Below, in pieces: positions 29,467-38,239 of a stretch of 64,000 nucleotides of DNA. Numbering within the stretch: the stretch's first letter is position 1; each line of letters starts with the position of its first letter. The stretch comes from Acidovorax temperans. Lineage in GTDB: Bacteria; Pseudomonadota; Gammaproteobacteria; Burkholderiales; Burkholderiaceae_C. Below the pieces are notes generated by a model. The model was not told the DNA's origin, did no database searches, and saw only the letters and a list, made by a program, of their open reading frames with translations. The stretch is taken from NCBI RefSeq assembly GCF_006716905.1, contig NZ_VFPV01000001.1, positions 1,242,001 through 1,306,000 of the forward strand, given 5' to 3'. The translations under genes and the position numbers were made by a program.

Positions 29467-30261
29467 TCAGGAGGAAGCGGTTTCTTCCTCTGCCGTGCCA
29501 GGTGCTTTAGTGTGCTTGATGAACAGTTGCGCGGCCCAGATGCCAATCTCGTAAAGAATGCACATGGGCACGGCCAGGGCCAGTTGCGACACCACGTCGG
29601 GTGGGGTGACGATGGCGGCGATCACGAACGCGATGACGATGAAGTAACCACGGAAGTTCTTCAGCTTCTCAATGCTCACCACCCCCATGCGGGCCAGCAC
29701 CACCACCGCAATCGGCACTTCAAAGGCCAGGCCGAAGGCGAGGAACATGGACAGCACAAAGCTCAGATAAGCCTCAATGTCTGGCGCGGCCGTGATGCTC
29801 TTGGGCGCAAAGCTCTGGATGAACGCGAACACCTGCCCAAACACGAAGTAATAGCAAAAGGCCACGCCGATGAAAAACAGCACAGTGCTGGAGACCACCA
29901 ACGGCAAGACCAGCTTCTTCTCATGCGAATACAGGCCCGGCGCCACAAACGCCCACACCTGCCAGAGCACGAATGGCAAAGCCAGCAAAAAGGCCGACAT
30001 CAGCAAGATCTTGAGCGGCACCATGAAGGGCGAGATCACCGAAGTGGCAATCAGCGTGGCACCCTTGGGCAAATGCGCTACGAGTGGCGCTGCCAGAAAG
30101 TCGTACAGCGGCCCGGGGCCGGGAAAGAAAAACAGGAAGGCAGCAGCCACGGCAATGGCAATGATGGCCTTGACCAAGCGGTCGCGCAGCTCCATCAAAT
30201 GCTGGACAAACGGTTGCTCCGTTCCAGCAAGCTCGTCTTCTTGGGTGGGGGTGTCTGCCAT
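29467..30261 (-). CDS. tatC: Sec-independent translocase subunit TatC
   Basis: 264 residues, six membrane helices. The N-terminal FVQHLMELRDRLVKAI and the first periplasmic loop SVISPFMVPLKI are the typical TatC signature; the conserved Glu in the third loop region LAFGLAFEVPI is present. TatC recognises twin-arginine signal peptides. Third gene of tatABC; probable clients in this window are the Rieske protein and MsrP. Confidence 0.97.
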   Translation of the reverse strand: MADTPTQEDELAGTEQPFVQHLMELRDRLVKAIIAIAVAAAFLFFFPGPGPLYDFLAAPLVAHLPKGATLIATSVISPFMVPLKILLMSAFLLALPFVLWQVWAFVAPGLYSHEKKLVLPLVVSSTVLFFIGVAFCYYFVFGQVFAFIQSFAPKSITAAPDIEAYLSFVLSMFLAFGLAFEVPIAVVVLARMGVVSIEKLKNFRGYFIVIAFVIAAIVTPPDVVSQLALAVPMCILYEIGIWAAQLFIKHTKAPGTAEEETASS

Positions 30262-30314
30262 GTTGGATCTTCGAGGGCGTCAGGGCCGCCCATGCAGCGC
30301 GCGCGGGCGCAGCA

Positions 30315-30776
30315 TCAGTGGAACTTTTTAGGGCGGTAGCGCGCTACCCGCGCCGCACCGGACAACGCTTTGGTGCGCACACCATTGCGGGCTTTGTACC
30401 ACTGGGGGGTAGCGCCTTTCTTGAGGCGCCAGTTTTTGCCAGGGTGCTTGTAAGCGGGCAGCACAGCCGAAGCCGTGTCGTGACTCTCGGTCTCGAAACT
30501 GGTGGCTTGCGCCCAGTCTTTTTCAAACTCGCTGGCGCTGGTCTGGATGGACTGCTCCACGTCGCGCGCGGCGTTTTCCACCGAGTCCTTCATCTTGCGC
30601 AGCTCATCGAGCTCCATGGAGCGGTTGACTTCAGACTTCACATCGGCCACGTAGCGCTGCGCCTTGCCCAGCAGGGTGCCCACGGTACGGGCGACGCGGG
30701 GCAGCTTTTCAGGGCCGATGACGATCAACGCCACCGCCCCAATGAGCGCCATTTTGGACAGGCCAATATCAATCAT
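30315..30776 (-). CDS. tatB: Sec-independent translocase subunit TatB
   Basis: 153 residues: N-terminal membrane helix ([26 protein letters not shown]), hinge, amphipathic helix ([21 protein letters not shown]) and a long charged tail. The conserved Glu in the hinge (GPEKLP) separates TatB from TatA. It forms the receptor with TatC. It follows tatA by 23 bases. Confidence 0.96.
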   Translation of the reverse strand: MIDIGLSKMALIGAVALIVIGPEKLPRVARTVGTLLGKAQRYVADVKSEVNRSMELDELRKMKDSVENAARDVEQSIQTSASEFEKDWAQATSFETESHDTASAVLPAYKHPGKNWRLKKGATPQWYKARNGVRTKALSGAARVARYRPKKFH

Positions 30777-30799
30777 GGAATCAACGCTCGCTCAAGCCA

Positions 30800-31045
30800 T
30801 CAGCTTTTTTGCTTGGCTTCCACGTCAATGGTGGTCTTGTCAGCGGCCTGGCTGTTGGCCACTTGGCTGGGAGCTGGGGCTGCGGTGGGCGCGGGGGCAT
30901 CGCTTGAGCCGTCTTTCATGCCGTCCTTGAAGCCCTTGACCGCGCTGCCCAGGTCAGAGCCCATGTTCTTGAGCTTTTTGGTGCCGAAGACCATGACAAC
31001 GATCAGCAGCACGATCAGCCAGTGCCAGATGGAAAAGGAACCCAT
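30800..31045 (-). CDS. tatA: Sec-independent translocase subunit TatA
   Basis: 81 residues from ATG 31045 with a GGAG binding site; eight further upstream codons are possible but unlikely. [25 protein letters not shown] is the classical TatA membrane helix, followed by an amphipathic helix and an alanine/proline-rich tail. It forms the transport pore. First gene of tatABC, 84 bases after the HIT gene, so the whole his-HIT-tat run could be one transcript. Confidence 0.96.
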   Translation of the reverse strand: MGSFSIWHWLIVLLIVVMVFGTKKLKNMGSDLGSAVKGFKDGMKDGSSDAPAPTAAPAPSQVANSQAADKTTIDVEAKQKS

Positions 31046-31129
31046 GGAATTTCTCCTAACGAATTGCAATCATTTTAGACGCGCGATGTAACCCCGGCGT
31101 GAAGGGGAAAAGACCGTCAGCTCCTGACC

Positions 31130-31486
31130 TCAGCCTTTGAGCCAGGGGCGTGGGCCACCCATCACATGGATATGCAGATGGTGGATCTCCTGCCCGCCTT
31201 CAACCCCTGTGTTGGTGACGATGCGAAAGCCACCGTCTGGGTACGGATTACACCCCTGCTCCAGGGCCAGCCGGGGCGCCAGCGCCATCATGCGCCCCAG
31301 CAGCCCGGCGTGCTCCGGGGTAACCTGGGCCATCGAAGGGATATGCGCCTTGGGCACCATGAGAAAGTGCACCGGCGCCCAGGGATGGATGTCGTGGAAT
31401 GCGAAGATTTCCTCGTCTTCATAGACCTTGCGGGAAGGAATCTCGCCGGCAATGATCTTACAAAAAAGGCAGTTCGGATCGTGCAT
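31130..31486 (-). CDS. HIT family nucleotide hydrolase/transferase
   Basis: 118 residues from ATG 31486 (MHDPNCLFCKIIAGEIPS). The zinc-binding Cys pair CLFC and the histidine triad HHLHIHVMGG are present; PWAPVHFLMVPKAHIPS lies between. Similar to HinT-type phosphoramidases. The longer reading to 31558 is unconserved. Gene order hisE-DUF4870-HIT-tatA is usual in this group. Confidence 0.93.
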   Translation of the reverse strand: MHDPNCLFCKIIAGEIPSRKVYEDEEIFAFHDIHPWAPVHFLMVPKAHIPSMAQVTPEHAGLLGRMMALAPRLALEQGCNPYPDGGFRIVTNTGVEGGQEIHHLHIHVMGGPRPWLKG

Positions 31487-31665
31487 GGTGAAGGGATGAA
31501 TGAAACCGGCCGCAGCCGCCAGATAACTGATTACAGAGCCCTGAATGACTCCGGGCAAGTTTTCGCATTGTCAGGGATATACACGGCGTCCTGCGTGTCC
31601 GCCGGCTGACGAAGGGCTGTCAGCCAAGGGCTGAGCAAGGCACCCGCTCGCCAGCAGCGCCAATC

Positions 31666-32052
31666 TCACATCTCCAGAGCCTGCCCCTTGTTCATGGCGA
31701 CCATGCCGCGCACGATGCGGTACAGGAACCACAGGGAGATCAGCCCCCAGGCGATCCAGCCGGGCAGGATCAAAATCCACAGCGGTGCCGTCAGTACATA
31801 GAGCACACCTGCCCAGATCACCGTACGCAGGCGCCAAGAAAAATGGCTGGCCTGCCAGGTGCCTTCTGCGTCGCTCTTTTTGACGAGGTCGATCACCAGC
31901 GCAATCAACAGCAAGGCAGCGCCGGGTTGCGCACCGGGAATGACCGCCCCCACCGCCACGATCAGATGCAACAGGTAGCTGACCCAGCCGATGGCCTTCA
32001 AGTCCTCGGCCCGCTGGTCCTTGGTCTGCACATCGGTGAAGTCATCTGCCAT
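31666..32052 (-). CDS. DUF4870-like small membrane protein
   Basis: 128 residues with about three membrane segments (roughly 23-58, 75-92 and 95-113), no signal peptide. WVSYLLHLIVAVGAVIPG and HFSWRLRTVIW resemble the DUF4870 family, whose role is unknown. It begins five bases after hisE, so it belongs to the same transcript; no link to histidine synthesis can be inferred from the sequence. Confidence 0.75.
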   Translation of the reverse strand: MADDFTDVQTKDQRAEDLKAIGWVSYLLHLIVAVGAVIPGAQPGAALLLIALVIDLVKKSDAEGTWQASHFSWRLRTVIWAGVLYVLTAPLWILILPGWIAWGLISLWFLYRIVRGMVAMNKGQALEM

Positions 32053-32057
32053 GGCTG

Positions 32058-32453
32058 TCAGCCTTTCTCGTCTGCCGCGCGCGCGTCTGCCTTGCGCAGG
32101 GCTTTTTCTTCGATACCGCTGGTGCCTTCACGGCGGGCCAGCTCCTTGACCACATCCGCCGGGCTCAAGCCGTAGTGGGCCAGAGCGATCATGGAGTGGA
32201 ACCACAGGTCTGCGACCTCGTAAACGATCTTTGCCTTGTCGGCGCCATGGTCCACATCCTTGGCCGCCATCACCACTTCGGTGGCCTCTTCGCCAATCTT
32301 CTTCAAGAAGGCATCCGGCCCCTTGTGCAGCAGGCGCGAGACATAGCTGGTCTGCGGATCGCCACCGTTGGCGGGTTTGCGGCTTTCAATCACGGCCGCC
32401 AGGCGGGCCAGGGCGTCCTGCTGAGACAGCACGTGGGAATCGTTGGAACTCAT
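32058..32453 (-). CDS. hisE: phosphoribosyl-ATP pyrophosphatase
   Basis: 131 residues. The all-alpha MazG-like fold shows [45 protein letters not shown] and [14 protein letters not shown], with the E.E..E metal-binding pattern. Second step of histidine synthesis. It starts four bases after hisI; in this organism HisI and HisE are separate proteins, not fused. Confidence 0.96.
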   Translation of the reverse strand: MSSNDSHVLSQQDALARLAAVIESRKPANGGDPQTSYVSRLLHKGPDAFLKKIGEEATEVVMAAKDVDHGADKAKIVYEVADLWFHSMIALAHYGLSPADVVKELARREGTSGIEEKALRKADARAADEKG

Positions 32454-32457
32454 GGGC

Positions 32458-32847
32458 TTATTTGTAGATGGATTCGGGATCTTTCAAGACCGGATCAACG
32501 GCCTTCCAGGCGCCATCCTTGAGCACGCTGAAGAAGCAGCTGTGGCGCCCGGTGTGGCAGGCAATGCCAGGCTCGTGCCCTTCCTGCGTTACCTTGAGCA
32601 GCACCACGTCGTTGTCGCAGTCGAGGCGGATTTCATGCACCGTCTGCACATGGCCCGACTCCTCGCCCTTGAACCACAGCTTCTTGCGCGAGCGGCTGAA
32701 GTACACCGCGCGGCCCAGCTCTGCGGTCTTGGCCAGCGCTTCGCGGTTCATCCAGGCAAACATCAGCACATCGCCTGTGCCCTGCTCTTGCGCAATCACG
32801 GGCACCAGGCCCTGCGCGTCCCATTTCACTTCATTGAGCCAGTTCAT
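32458..32847 (-). CDS. hisI: phosphoribosyl-AMP cyclohydrolase
   Basis: 129 residues. Diagnostic blocks: [33 protein letters not shown] and the zinc-binding region [13 protein letters not shown]...[10 protein letters not shown]. Third step of histidine synthesis. Separated from hisF by a 126-base gap that holds repeat copy 6. Confidence 0.97.
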   Translation of the reverse strand: MNWLNEVKWDAQGLVPVIAQEQGTGDVLMFAWMNREALAKTAELGRAVYFSRSRKKLWFKGEESGHVQTVHEIRLDCDNDVVLLKVTQEGHEPGIACHTGRHSCFFSVLKDGAWKAVDPVLKDPESIYK

Positions 32848-32904
32848 GGGCGGATTGTCGGTGATTTGTGCCAGAGGGCCGGACGGGGATCAAAAATTTA
32901 AACG

Positions 32905-32962
32905 TTTTTGGCCGCTAGCGCTTTTACAGAAAGCGCTAGAAGCTATTAAATCAATAGCAAAA
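32905..32962 (+). repeat. dispersed bipartite palindromic repeat, copy 6
   Basis: TTTTTGGCCGCTAGCGCTT, centre, AAAGCGCTAGAAGCTAT, seven bases, ATAGCAAA. It is one of the best-preserved copies and lies inside the histidine operon, between the hisF stop (32974-32976) and the hisI start. Confidence 0.9.
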
Positions 32963-32973
32963 CAAACTACCGA

Positions 32974-33774
32974 TTACAGACGCACGGGAATGCCACGCTC
33001 TGCCATGCGCTGCTTGGCCTGGCCCACGGTGTACTCACCGTAGTGGAAGATGCTGGCAGCCAGCACGGCATCGGCACCGCCCTGCTGCACGCCGTCGGCC
33101 AGGTGATCGAGATTGCCCACGCCGCCCGAGGCGATGACGGGCACGCTCACGGCGTCGCTCACCGCACGGGTCAGGGCCAGGTCAAAGCCGGACTTGGTGC
33201 CGTCACGGTCCATGCTGGTGAGCAGAATTTCGCCAGCGCCGCGCTGCGCCATCTCCTGCGCCCACGCCAGCGCATCCAGCCCCGTGTTTTTGCGCCCGCC
33301 GTGGCTGTAGACATCCCAGCCAGGGCCCACCGGCTGCCCGTTGGCACCGATGCGCAGCGCGTCTTCTTCAGAGCGGCGCTTGGCATCAATGGCCACCACG
33401 ATGCACTGGGCGCCGTATTTGGCCGAGGCCGCATTGATGACGTCAGGGTTGGCAATGGCGGCCGAATTGAAGCTGGTCTTGTCCGCGCCCGCGTTGAGCA
33501 GCCGGCGCACATCTTCCACCGTGCGCACGCCGCCACCCACGGTGAGCGGAATGAACACCTGACTGGCCACGGCTTCGATGATGTGCAGGATGAGGTCGCG
33601 GCCATCGCTGGTGGCGGTGATGTCCAGAAAGGTCAGCTCATCGGCCCCCTGGGCGTTGTAGCGCGCGGCAATCTCTACCGGGTCGCCTGCATCGCGCAGT
33701 TCAACAAAATTGACACCCTTGACCACGCGGCCTCCGGTAACGTCAAGACAGGGAATGATGCGTTTGGCAAGCAT
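32974..33774 (-). CDS. hisF: imidazole glycerol phosphate synthase, cyclase subunit
   Basis: 266 residues, TIM barrel. [24 protein letters not shown] gives the first catalytic Asp, and the second is in [15 protein letters not shown]. It closes the imidazole ring using ammonia from HisH. In relatives it normally follows hisA directly; here hisA lies about 15.6 kb away, beyond galE, pel and the GH135-like gene. The upstream neighbour on the same strand is galE, 113 bases off. Confidence 0.97.
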   Translation of the reverse strand: MLAKRIIPCLDVTGGRVVKGVNFVELRDAGDPVEIAARYNAQGADELTFLDITATSDGRDLILHIIEAVASQVFIPLTVGGGVRTVEDVRRLLNAGADKTSFNSAAIANPDVINAASAKYGAQCIVVAIDAKRRSEEDALRIGANGQPVGPGWDVYSHGGRKNTGLDALAWAQEMAQRGAGEILLTSMDRDGTKSGFDLALTRAVSDAVSVPVIASGGVGNLDHLADGVQQGGADAVLAASIFHYGEYTVGQAKQRMAERGIPVRL

Positions 33775-33887
33775 GGCGCAAAGGGATGAGAAAAAAGAAG
33801 AATATCAATGAAAGGAAGCCGCAACCCGGGGGGGCGGCCAGAGCGGCCCGTGCAAGATACCACGGCCATCCGCAGGGCCCGGCCCAC

Positions 33888-34901
33888 TCAGGCTTGCAGG
33901 CTGGCGCCCACACCGCTTTGCCAGCGCCACGCGTCTTCGCACATCTGGTCCAGGCCCAGTTTGGCCGTCCAGCCCAGCAGTTGCTGCGCCAGAGCGGGGT
34001 CCGCCCAGCACTGGGCCACATCACCGGGCCGGCGCGCCACGATGCGGTAGGGCACGGCCCGGCCGCTGGCGCGCTCAAAAGCGCGCACCATCTCGAGTAC
34101 CGACACGGGACGCCCCGTGCCCAGGTTCACCGTCAGCAGGCCAGGGTGGCTGCGCAGATAGCGCAGCGCGGCCACGTGTCCCTCGGCCAGATCGCACACA
34201 TGGATGTAGTCGCGCACCCCGGTGCCATCGGGCGTGGGGTAGTCGTTGCCGTACACGCTGAGTTGTTCGCGCAGGCCGACGGCCACCTGGGCCACGTAGG
34301 GCAGCAGGTTGTTGGGAATGTCTTGCGGGTCTTCACCGATCAAGCCGCTGGCGTGGGCACCCACGGGGTTGAAATAGCGCAGGCGGGCAATGCGCCACTG
34401 GCCGGGCTCAGAAGCGTCCACATCGGCCAGCACCTGCTCCATCATGAGCTTGCTCCAGCCATAGGCGTTGGTGGCCGACAGCGGGAAGTCCTCACGGATA
34501 GGCACCGAGGCCGGGTCACCATACACCGTGGCAGACGAGGAGAACACCAGCGTGCGCACATTCGCCGCCCGCATGGCTCCCAGCAGGGCCACCGTGCCCG
34601 CAACGTTGTTGTCGTAGTACCGCAGCGGCTCACGCACCGACTCGCCCACCGACTTCAGGGCTGCGAAGTGGATGACGCCTTCGACGGCGTGCTCGGCAAA
34701 CACCCGCTGCAGCATGGCCGTGTCGCGGATATCACCCTCGATGAAAGGCACGGGTGCGCCAGTGATGCGCTCCACCCGCTCCAGCACCGAACGGCGGCTG
34801 TTGCAAAAGTTGTCCAGCACCACGAAAGGAATGCCGGCCTGGGCCAACGCCACACAGGTATGCGAGCCAATGAAGCCGGCTCCGCCCGTTACAAGAATCA
34901 C
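33888..34901 (-). CDS. galE: UDP-glucose/UDP-N-acetylglucosamine 4-epimerase
   Basis: 337 residues, short-chain dehydrogenase fold: NAD-binding GGAGFIG (6-12), catalytic Ser in SSSATVYGD and the Tyr/Lys pair in YGWSKLM, with the RYFNPVGAH and GTGVRDYIHV blocks. Aligning by eye with E. coli GalE, the substrate gatekeeper Tyr299 is replaced by Cys298 (RRPGDVAQCWAD). In the family a small residue here allows N-acetylated sugars. Its start is divergent from pelA across a 494-bp gap; the context suggests supply of UDP-GalNAc (or UDP-Gal) for Pel. It could also feed LPS synthesis. Confidence 0.93.
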   Translation of the reverse strand: MILVTGGAGFIGSHTCVALAQAGIPFVVLDNFCNSRRSVLERVERITGAPVPFIEGDIRDTAMLQRVFAEHAVEGVIHFAALKSVGESVREPLRYYDNNVAGTVALLGAMRAANVRTLVFSSSATVYGDPASVPIREDFPLSATNAYGWSKLMMEQVLADVDASEPGQWRIARLRYFNPVGAHASGLIGEDPQDIPNNLLPYVAQVAVGLREQLSVYGNDYPTPDGTGVRDYIHVCDLAEGHVAALRYLRSHPGLLTVNLGTGRPVSVLEMVRAFERASGRAVPYRIVARRPGDVAQCWADPALAQQLLGWTAKLGLDQMCEDAWRWQSGVGASLQA

Positions 34902-35395
34902 GCTATCGCACTCCTAAAAAATGGGGATCTGGGTTTTGAGGAAGAGATCCATCGCACGGGATCGACCCGATAGGGTGAATTGTCGGATCAAAAAGCCTCC
35001 CGCAATGCAGCGCCAAAAGGCTTGCGCGACTTCTTTTCCCATTCGCCGGGCTGGCCAGCAAGAGCACACAAGGGACGAAGGCCATGGTCGCGGCCCCAGC
35101 ACCATTGCAAACAATCGCTTTCCACTGTGGGTATATTCCAAACACCCTGAAGTGGCTTTGTGAGCCTCCGCAGCCCAAAAACCATTGAGTATCAATACCA
35201 AAAAGAAAAGTACACACTCACATTTTTGCATTTCACGCTCTATCGAGGGTAAACGCCGTCCCGAACCACAAGCCATAAAATCCACACTTCATTGATCCAC
35301 TGCCTGCCTCCCTGCGGACAGCACTGCGCCACAGTGCCTACCGGATCGAATCACCTTGCGCCCACAAAGCGCCACCCCGGAACCCGCCGCCGTCC
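34902..35395. other. 494-bp divergent regulatory region between galE and pelA
   Basis: No conserved ORF. It contains two inverted repeats close to galE, GGATCT/AGATCC (34924-34949, 14-base spacer) and CGGG/CCCG (34958-34970), and an AT-rich part (about 35170-35285) with a TAAAAT-like -10 near 35274. The pelA leader could be long, about 110 bases, and lacks a clear Shine-Dalgarno sequence. No copy of the FleQ consensus was recognised. It must hold both the galE and the pel promoters. Confidence 0.5.
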
Positions 35396-38239
35396 ATGAC
35401 ACACCCGCTTCGCCTCCTCGTTTTGTTGATGCTGGCATTGGCTGCCATGGGCGCAACAAACTACGCTCAGGCCAAGAAGGCCCCGGCGGTAGCGCTTTAC
35501 TACCAGCACAACGCACCGCTAGAAGATCTGAAAGTCTTCGATATCGTGGTGGTGGAGCCCGACCATGGCTACGACCCGCTAACCTTGCGCACCAAAGGGA
35601 CCGAGCTTTACGCCTACACGTCGGTGGCAGAAGTGCAGCCCACGCGGGCCTATTTCAAGAACATACCGGAGCAGTGGCAGATGGCCCGCAACGGGCACTG
35701 GAACTCCGTGGTGGTCGACCAGACGCCCGCGCAATGGCCCGCTTTTTTTGCAGACCAGGTGGTAGCGCCCCTGTGGCAACGGGGCTACCGGGGGTTCTTT
35801 CTGGACACCATGGACTCGCACCGCCTGGCCAGCCGCTTTGATGAGGCTGCACAGCAAGACGGCCTTGTTCGCGTGATTGAAACGCTGCACGAACGCTTCC
35901 CGGGCATCCAGCTGATCATGAACCGGGGGTTCGAGATTGCGCCACGCCTGAAAGGCAAGATCCACATGGTCGCCGCAGAATCGCTGTACCGCGGCTGGAA
36001 TGCGGGGGCCAGTCGCTACGAAGAAGTGCCTCTGGCTGACCGCCAGTGGCTGATCGCTCAACTCAAGACCATCCAGGACCGTGATGGCATCCCTGCACTG
36101 GCCATTGATTACGTCGCGCCCCATGACCGTGCTCTGGCACGCGAGACCGCCAAGCGCATCGAAGCCGATGGCTTCATCCCCTGGGTGACGGACAGCCGTT
36201 TGAGCACCGTGGGCATTGGCACGCTGGAGCTGGTGCCCCGCCGCATCCTGGTGGTCTACAACAGTTCAGAGTCCCCAGCGCTTAACTACAGCAACCCCCA
36301 CCGCTACGCGCAGATGCCCCTGAACCACATGGGCTATGTGGTGGACTACGCCGACATCCTGAGCCCGTTGCCCGCGGGGATTCATCGCGACCGTTATGCC
36401 GGGGTGTTGACCTATTTTTCTGGCTTCATCCCCAAAAACCGGATGCGCGAACTGAACCAATGGTTGCAGGCCCGCAAAACCGAGGGCATGCCGATTGCCA
36501 TCATGGGTGACTTTGGCCTGCAACTCGACAAATCCTGGGCTACCACGTTCGGACTGCAAGCCAACGATCTGAACATCACCGCACCATTGCGCCTGAAGGG
36601 CCAACACGCCGCGATGGAATTTGAGATTGCCCTGCCCCCCATCAAGCGGGACGACACCCCCGTCTTGCTGGTGGGGCCGCAAGCTGCGCAGGCAGAGCCC
36701 CTGGTCGAATTTGTGGACAAGAATGGCCGCAGCTACGTGGGCGGAGCCCTGATGCCCTGGGGAGGATTCATTCTCGACCCGTATGTTCTGACGGAGCTGC
36801 CCGGCACTGAACAAACACGGTGGGTGGTCAACCCGTTCACCTTCCTGCAAAAAGCCCTGCAACTGCCCCCGCTGCCGGTACCCGACACCACAACCGAGAA
36901 CGGCCTGAGGTTGCTGCTGGCCCATATTGACGGAGACGGCTTCCCCTCCAAGGCTGAAATGGCGGGCAGCCCACTGGCTTCGCAAGTGCTGTTGCAAGAG
37001 ATTTTCGAGAAGTACCGTATCCCCCAGACGATGTCGATCATTGAGGCGGAGACGGCGCCCCACGGCCGGTACCCGGACCAGAGTCAGCAGCTGGAAGACA
37101 TCGCACGCAAGATGTTCAAACTGCCCCATATCGAAGCGGCCAGCCACACCTTCTCGCACCCTTTTCTGTGGGACTCATCGGTCAAGCATGGGCTCTTTGC
37201 AGAGAACTCCCAAGCCCTGCAGTACCTTGACATCCCTGGCTACAAGATGGATTTCAAGCGCGAAACGGCAGGGTCGGTGGACTACATCCGCCGGCAGCTC
37301 GTGCCTGCGGGCAAGCCGGTGGAAGTGTTCCAGTGGTCGGGCGACACGGCCCCCAACGAAGCTGCCCTCAAAGCCTCTTATGACGCAGGCTTGTTGAACA
37401 TCAACGGATGGGACACGGCAATCTCCAAGGCACAACCCACGCTGACGGCGATTGGCGCCCTGGGCATTACCAAAGGCAATTACCTGCAGGTCTACGCCCC
37501 CATCACCAACGAGAACATCTACACCAACCTGTGGCAGGGGCCCTATTACGGTTTCGAGCGCGTGCTCGAAACCTTTGAGATGACCGACAAGCCCCGGCGT
37601 ATCAAGCCTGTAGGCATCTACTACCACACGTACTCGGCCTCCAAGGCGGCGGGCCTGAAGGCACTGAAGAAGGTGTACGACTGGGCGCTTTCGCAGCCAC
37701 TGCACCCGGTTCGCACCTCCGAATTCATTCGCAAGGTGCAAGACTTCCACACCTACGCCATCGCCCGCGAAGGTGACGGCTGGCGCGTTCGTGGCGCGGG
37801 CCAGTTGCGCACGCTGCGCATGCCCTACTCGGTGAATGACATCACCCCCACACTCGCCCAAGGTGTTGGCGTGGCAGGCGTGAGCGAAGGGGCGGAAGGC
37901 AGCTACCTCCACCTGACCAGTGACCTTGCATGGATTGCGCGGCCGGGCGGATCTGCCGCCGCCGATACTGCAAACGCCCCCACCGTCTGGCTGCACACCG
38001 CGAATGCCCGCGTGACGCAGTGGCAACGCACACAGCAAGGGCAACGCACGGACTTCACCCTGCAAGGCCATGTGCCCCTGCAATTCAGCGTGGCCGGCAT
38101 GGCCCCCGCCTGCAAGCTGAGCGCCAACGGGCAACCTGTGGTGGCCGCCAAGCCCTCCAACAACCTGCGCACCGACGTGCGCACCTACAAGCTAGCCGAT
38201 GCGTCCGCGCAAATCCAAGTTGTCTGCGCCGGACGCTGA
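35396..38239 (+). CDS. pelA: Pel polysaccharide hydrolase/deacetylase PelA
   Basis: 947 residues (the Pseudomonas protein has 948). Signal peptide 1-26 (AQA). The N-terminal GH114/GH166-like hydrolase domain (about 30-280) has the likely catalytic Glu195 in MVAAESLYRGW. A middle Rossmann-like region follows. The carbohydrate-esterase 4-like deacetylase (about 500-760) keeps the metal/catalytic Asp512 and Asp514 (HIDGDGF) and His584/His588 (SHTFSHP). A beta-rich C-terminal part ends the protein. It deacetylates GalNAc-rich Pel in the periplasm and can cleave it. First gene of pelABCDEFG; its end overlaps pelB by 41 bases. Confidence 0.96.
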   Translation: MTHPLRLLVLLMLALAAMGATNYAQAKKAPAVALYYQHNAPLEDLKVFDIVVVEPDHGYDPLTLRTKGTELYAYTSVAEVQPTRAYFKNIPEQWQMARNGHWNSVVVDQTPAQWPAFFADQVVAPLWQRGYRGFFLDTMDSHRLASRFDEAAQQDGLVRVIETLHERFPGIQLIMNRGFEIAPRLKGKIHMVAAESLYRGWNAGASRYEEVPLADRQWLIAQLKTIQDRDGIPALAIDYVAPHDRALARETAKRIEADGFIPWVTDSRLSTVGIGTLELVPRRILVVYNSSESPALNYSNPHRYAQMPLNHMGYVVDYADILSPLPAGIHRDRYAGVLTYFSGFIPKNRMRELNQWLQARKTEGMPIAIMGDFGLQLDKSWATTFGLQANDLNITAPLRLKGQHAAMEFEIALPPIKRDDTPVLLVGPQAAQAEPLVEFVDKNGRSYVGGALMPWGGFILDPYVLTELPGTEQTRWVVNPFTFLQKALQLPPLPVPDTTTENGLRLLLAHIDGDGFPSKAEMAGSPLASQVLLQEIFEKYRIPQTMSIIEAETAPHGRYPDQSQQLEDIARKMFKLPHIEAASHTFSHPFLWDSSVKHGLFAENSQALQYLDIPGYKMDFKRETAGSVDYIRRQLVPAGKPVEVFQWSGDTAPNEAALKASYDAGLLNINGWDTAISKAQPTLTAIGALGITKGNYLQVYAPITNENIYTNLWQGPYYGFERVLETFEMTDKPRRIKPVGIYYHTYSASKAAGLKALKKVYDWALSQPLHPVRTSEFIRKVQDFHTYAIAREGDGWRVRGAGQLRTLRMPYSVNDITPTLAQGVGVAGVSEGAEGSYLHLTSDLAWIARPGGSAAADTANAPTVWLHTANARVTQWQRTQQGQRTDFTLQGHVPLQFSVAGMAPACKLSANGQPVVAAKPSNNLRTDVRTYKLADASAQIQVVCAGR

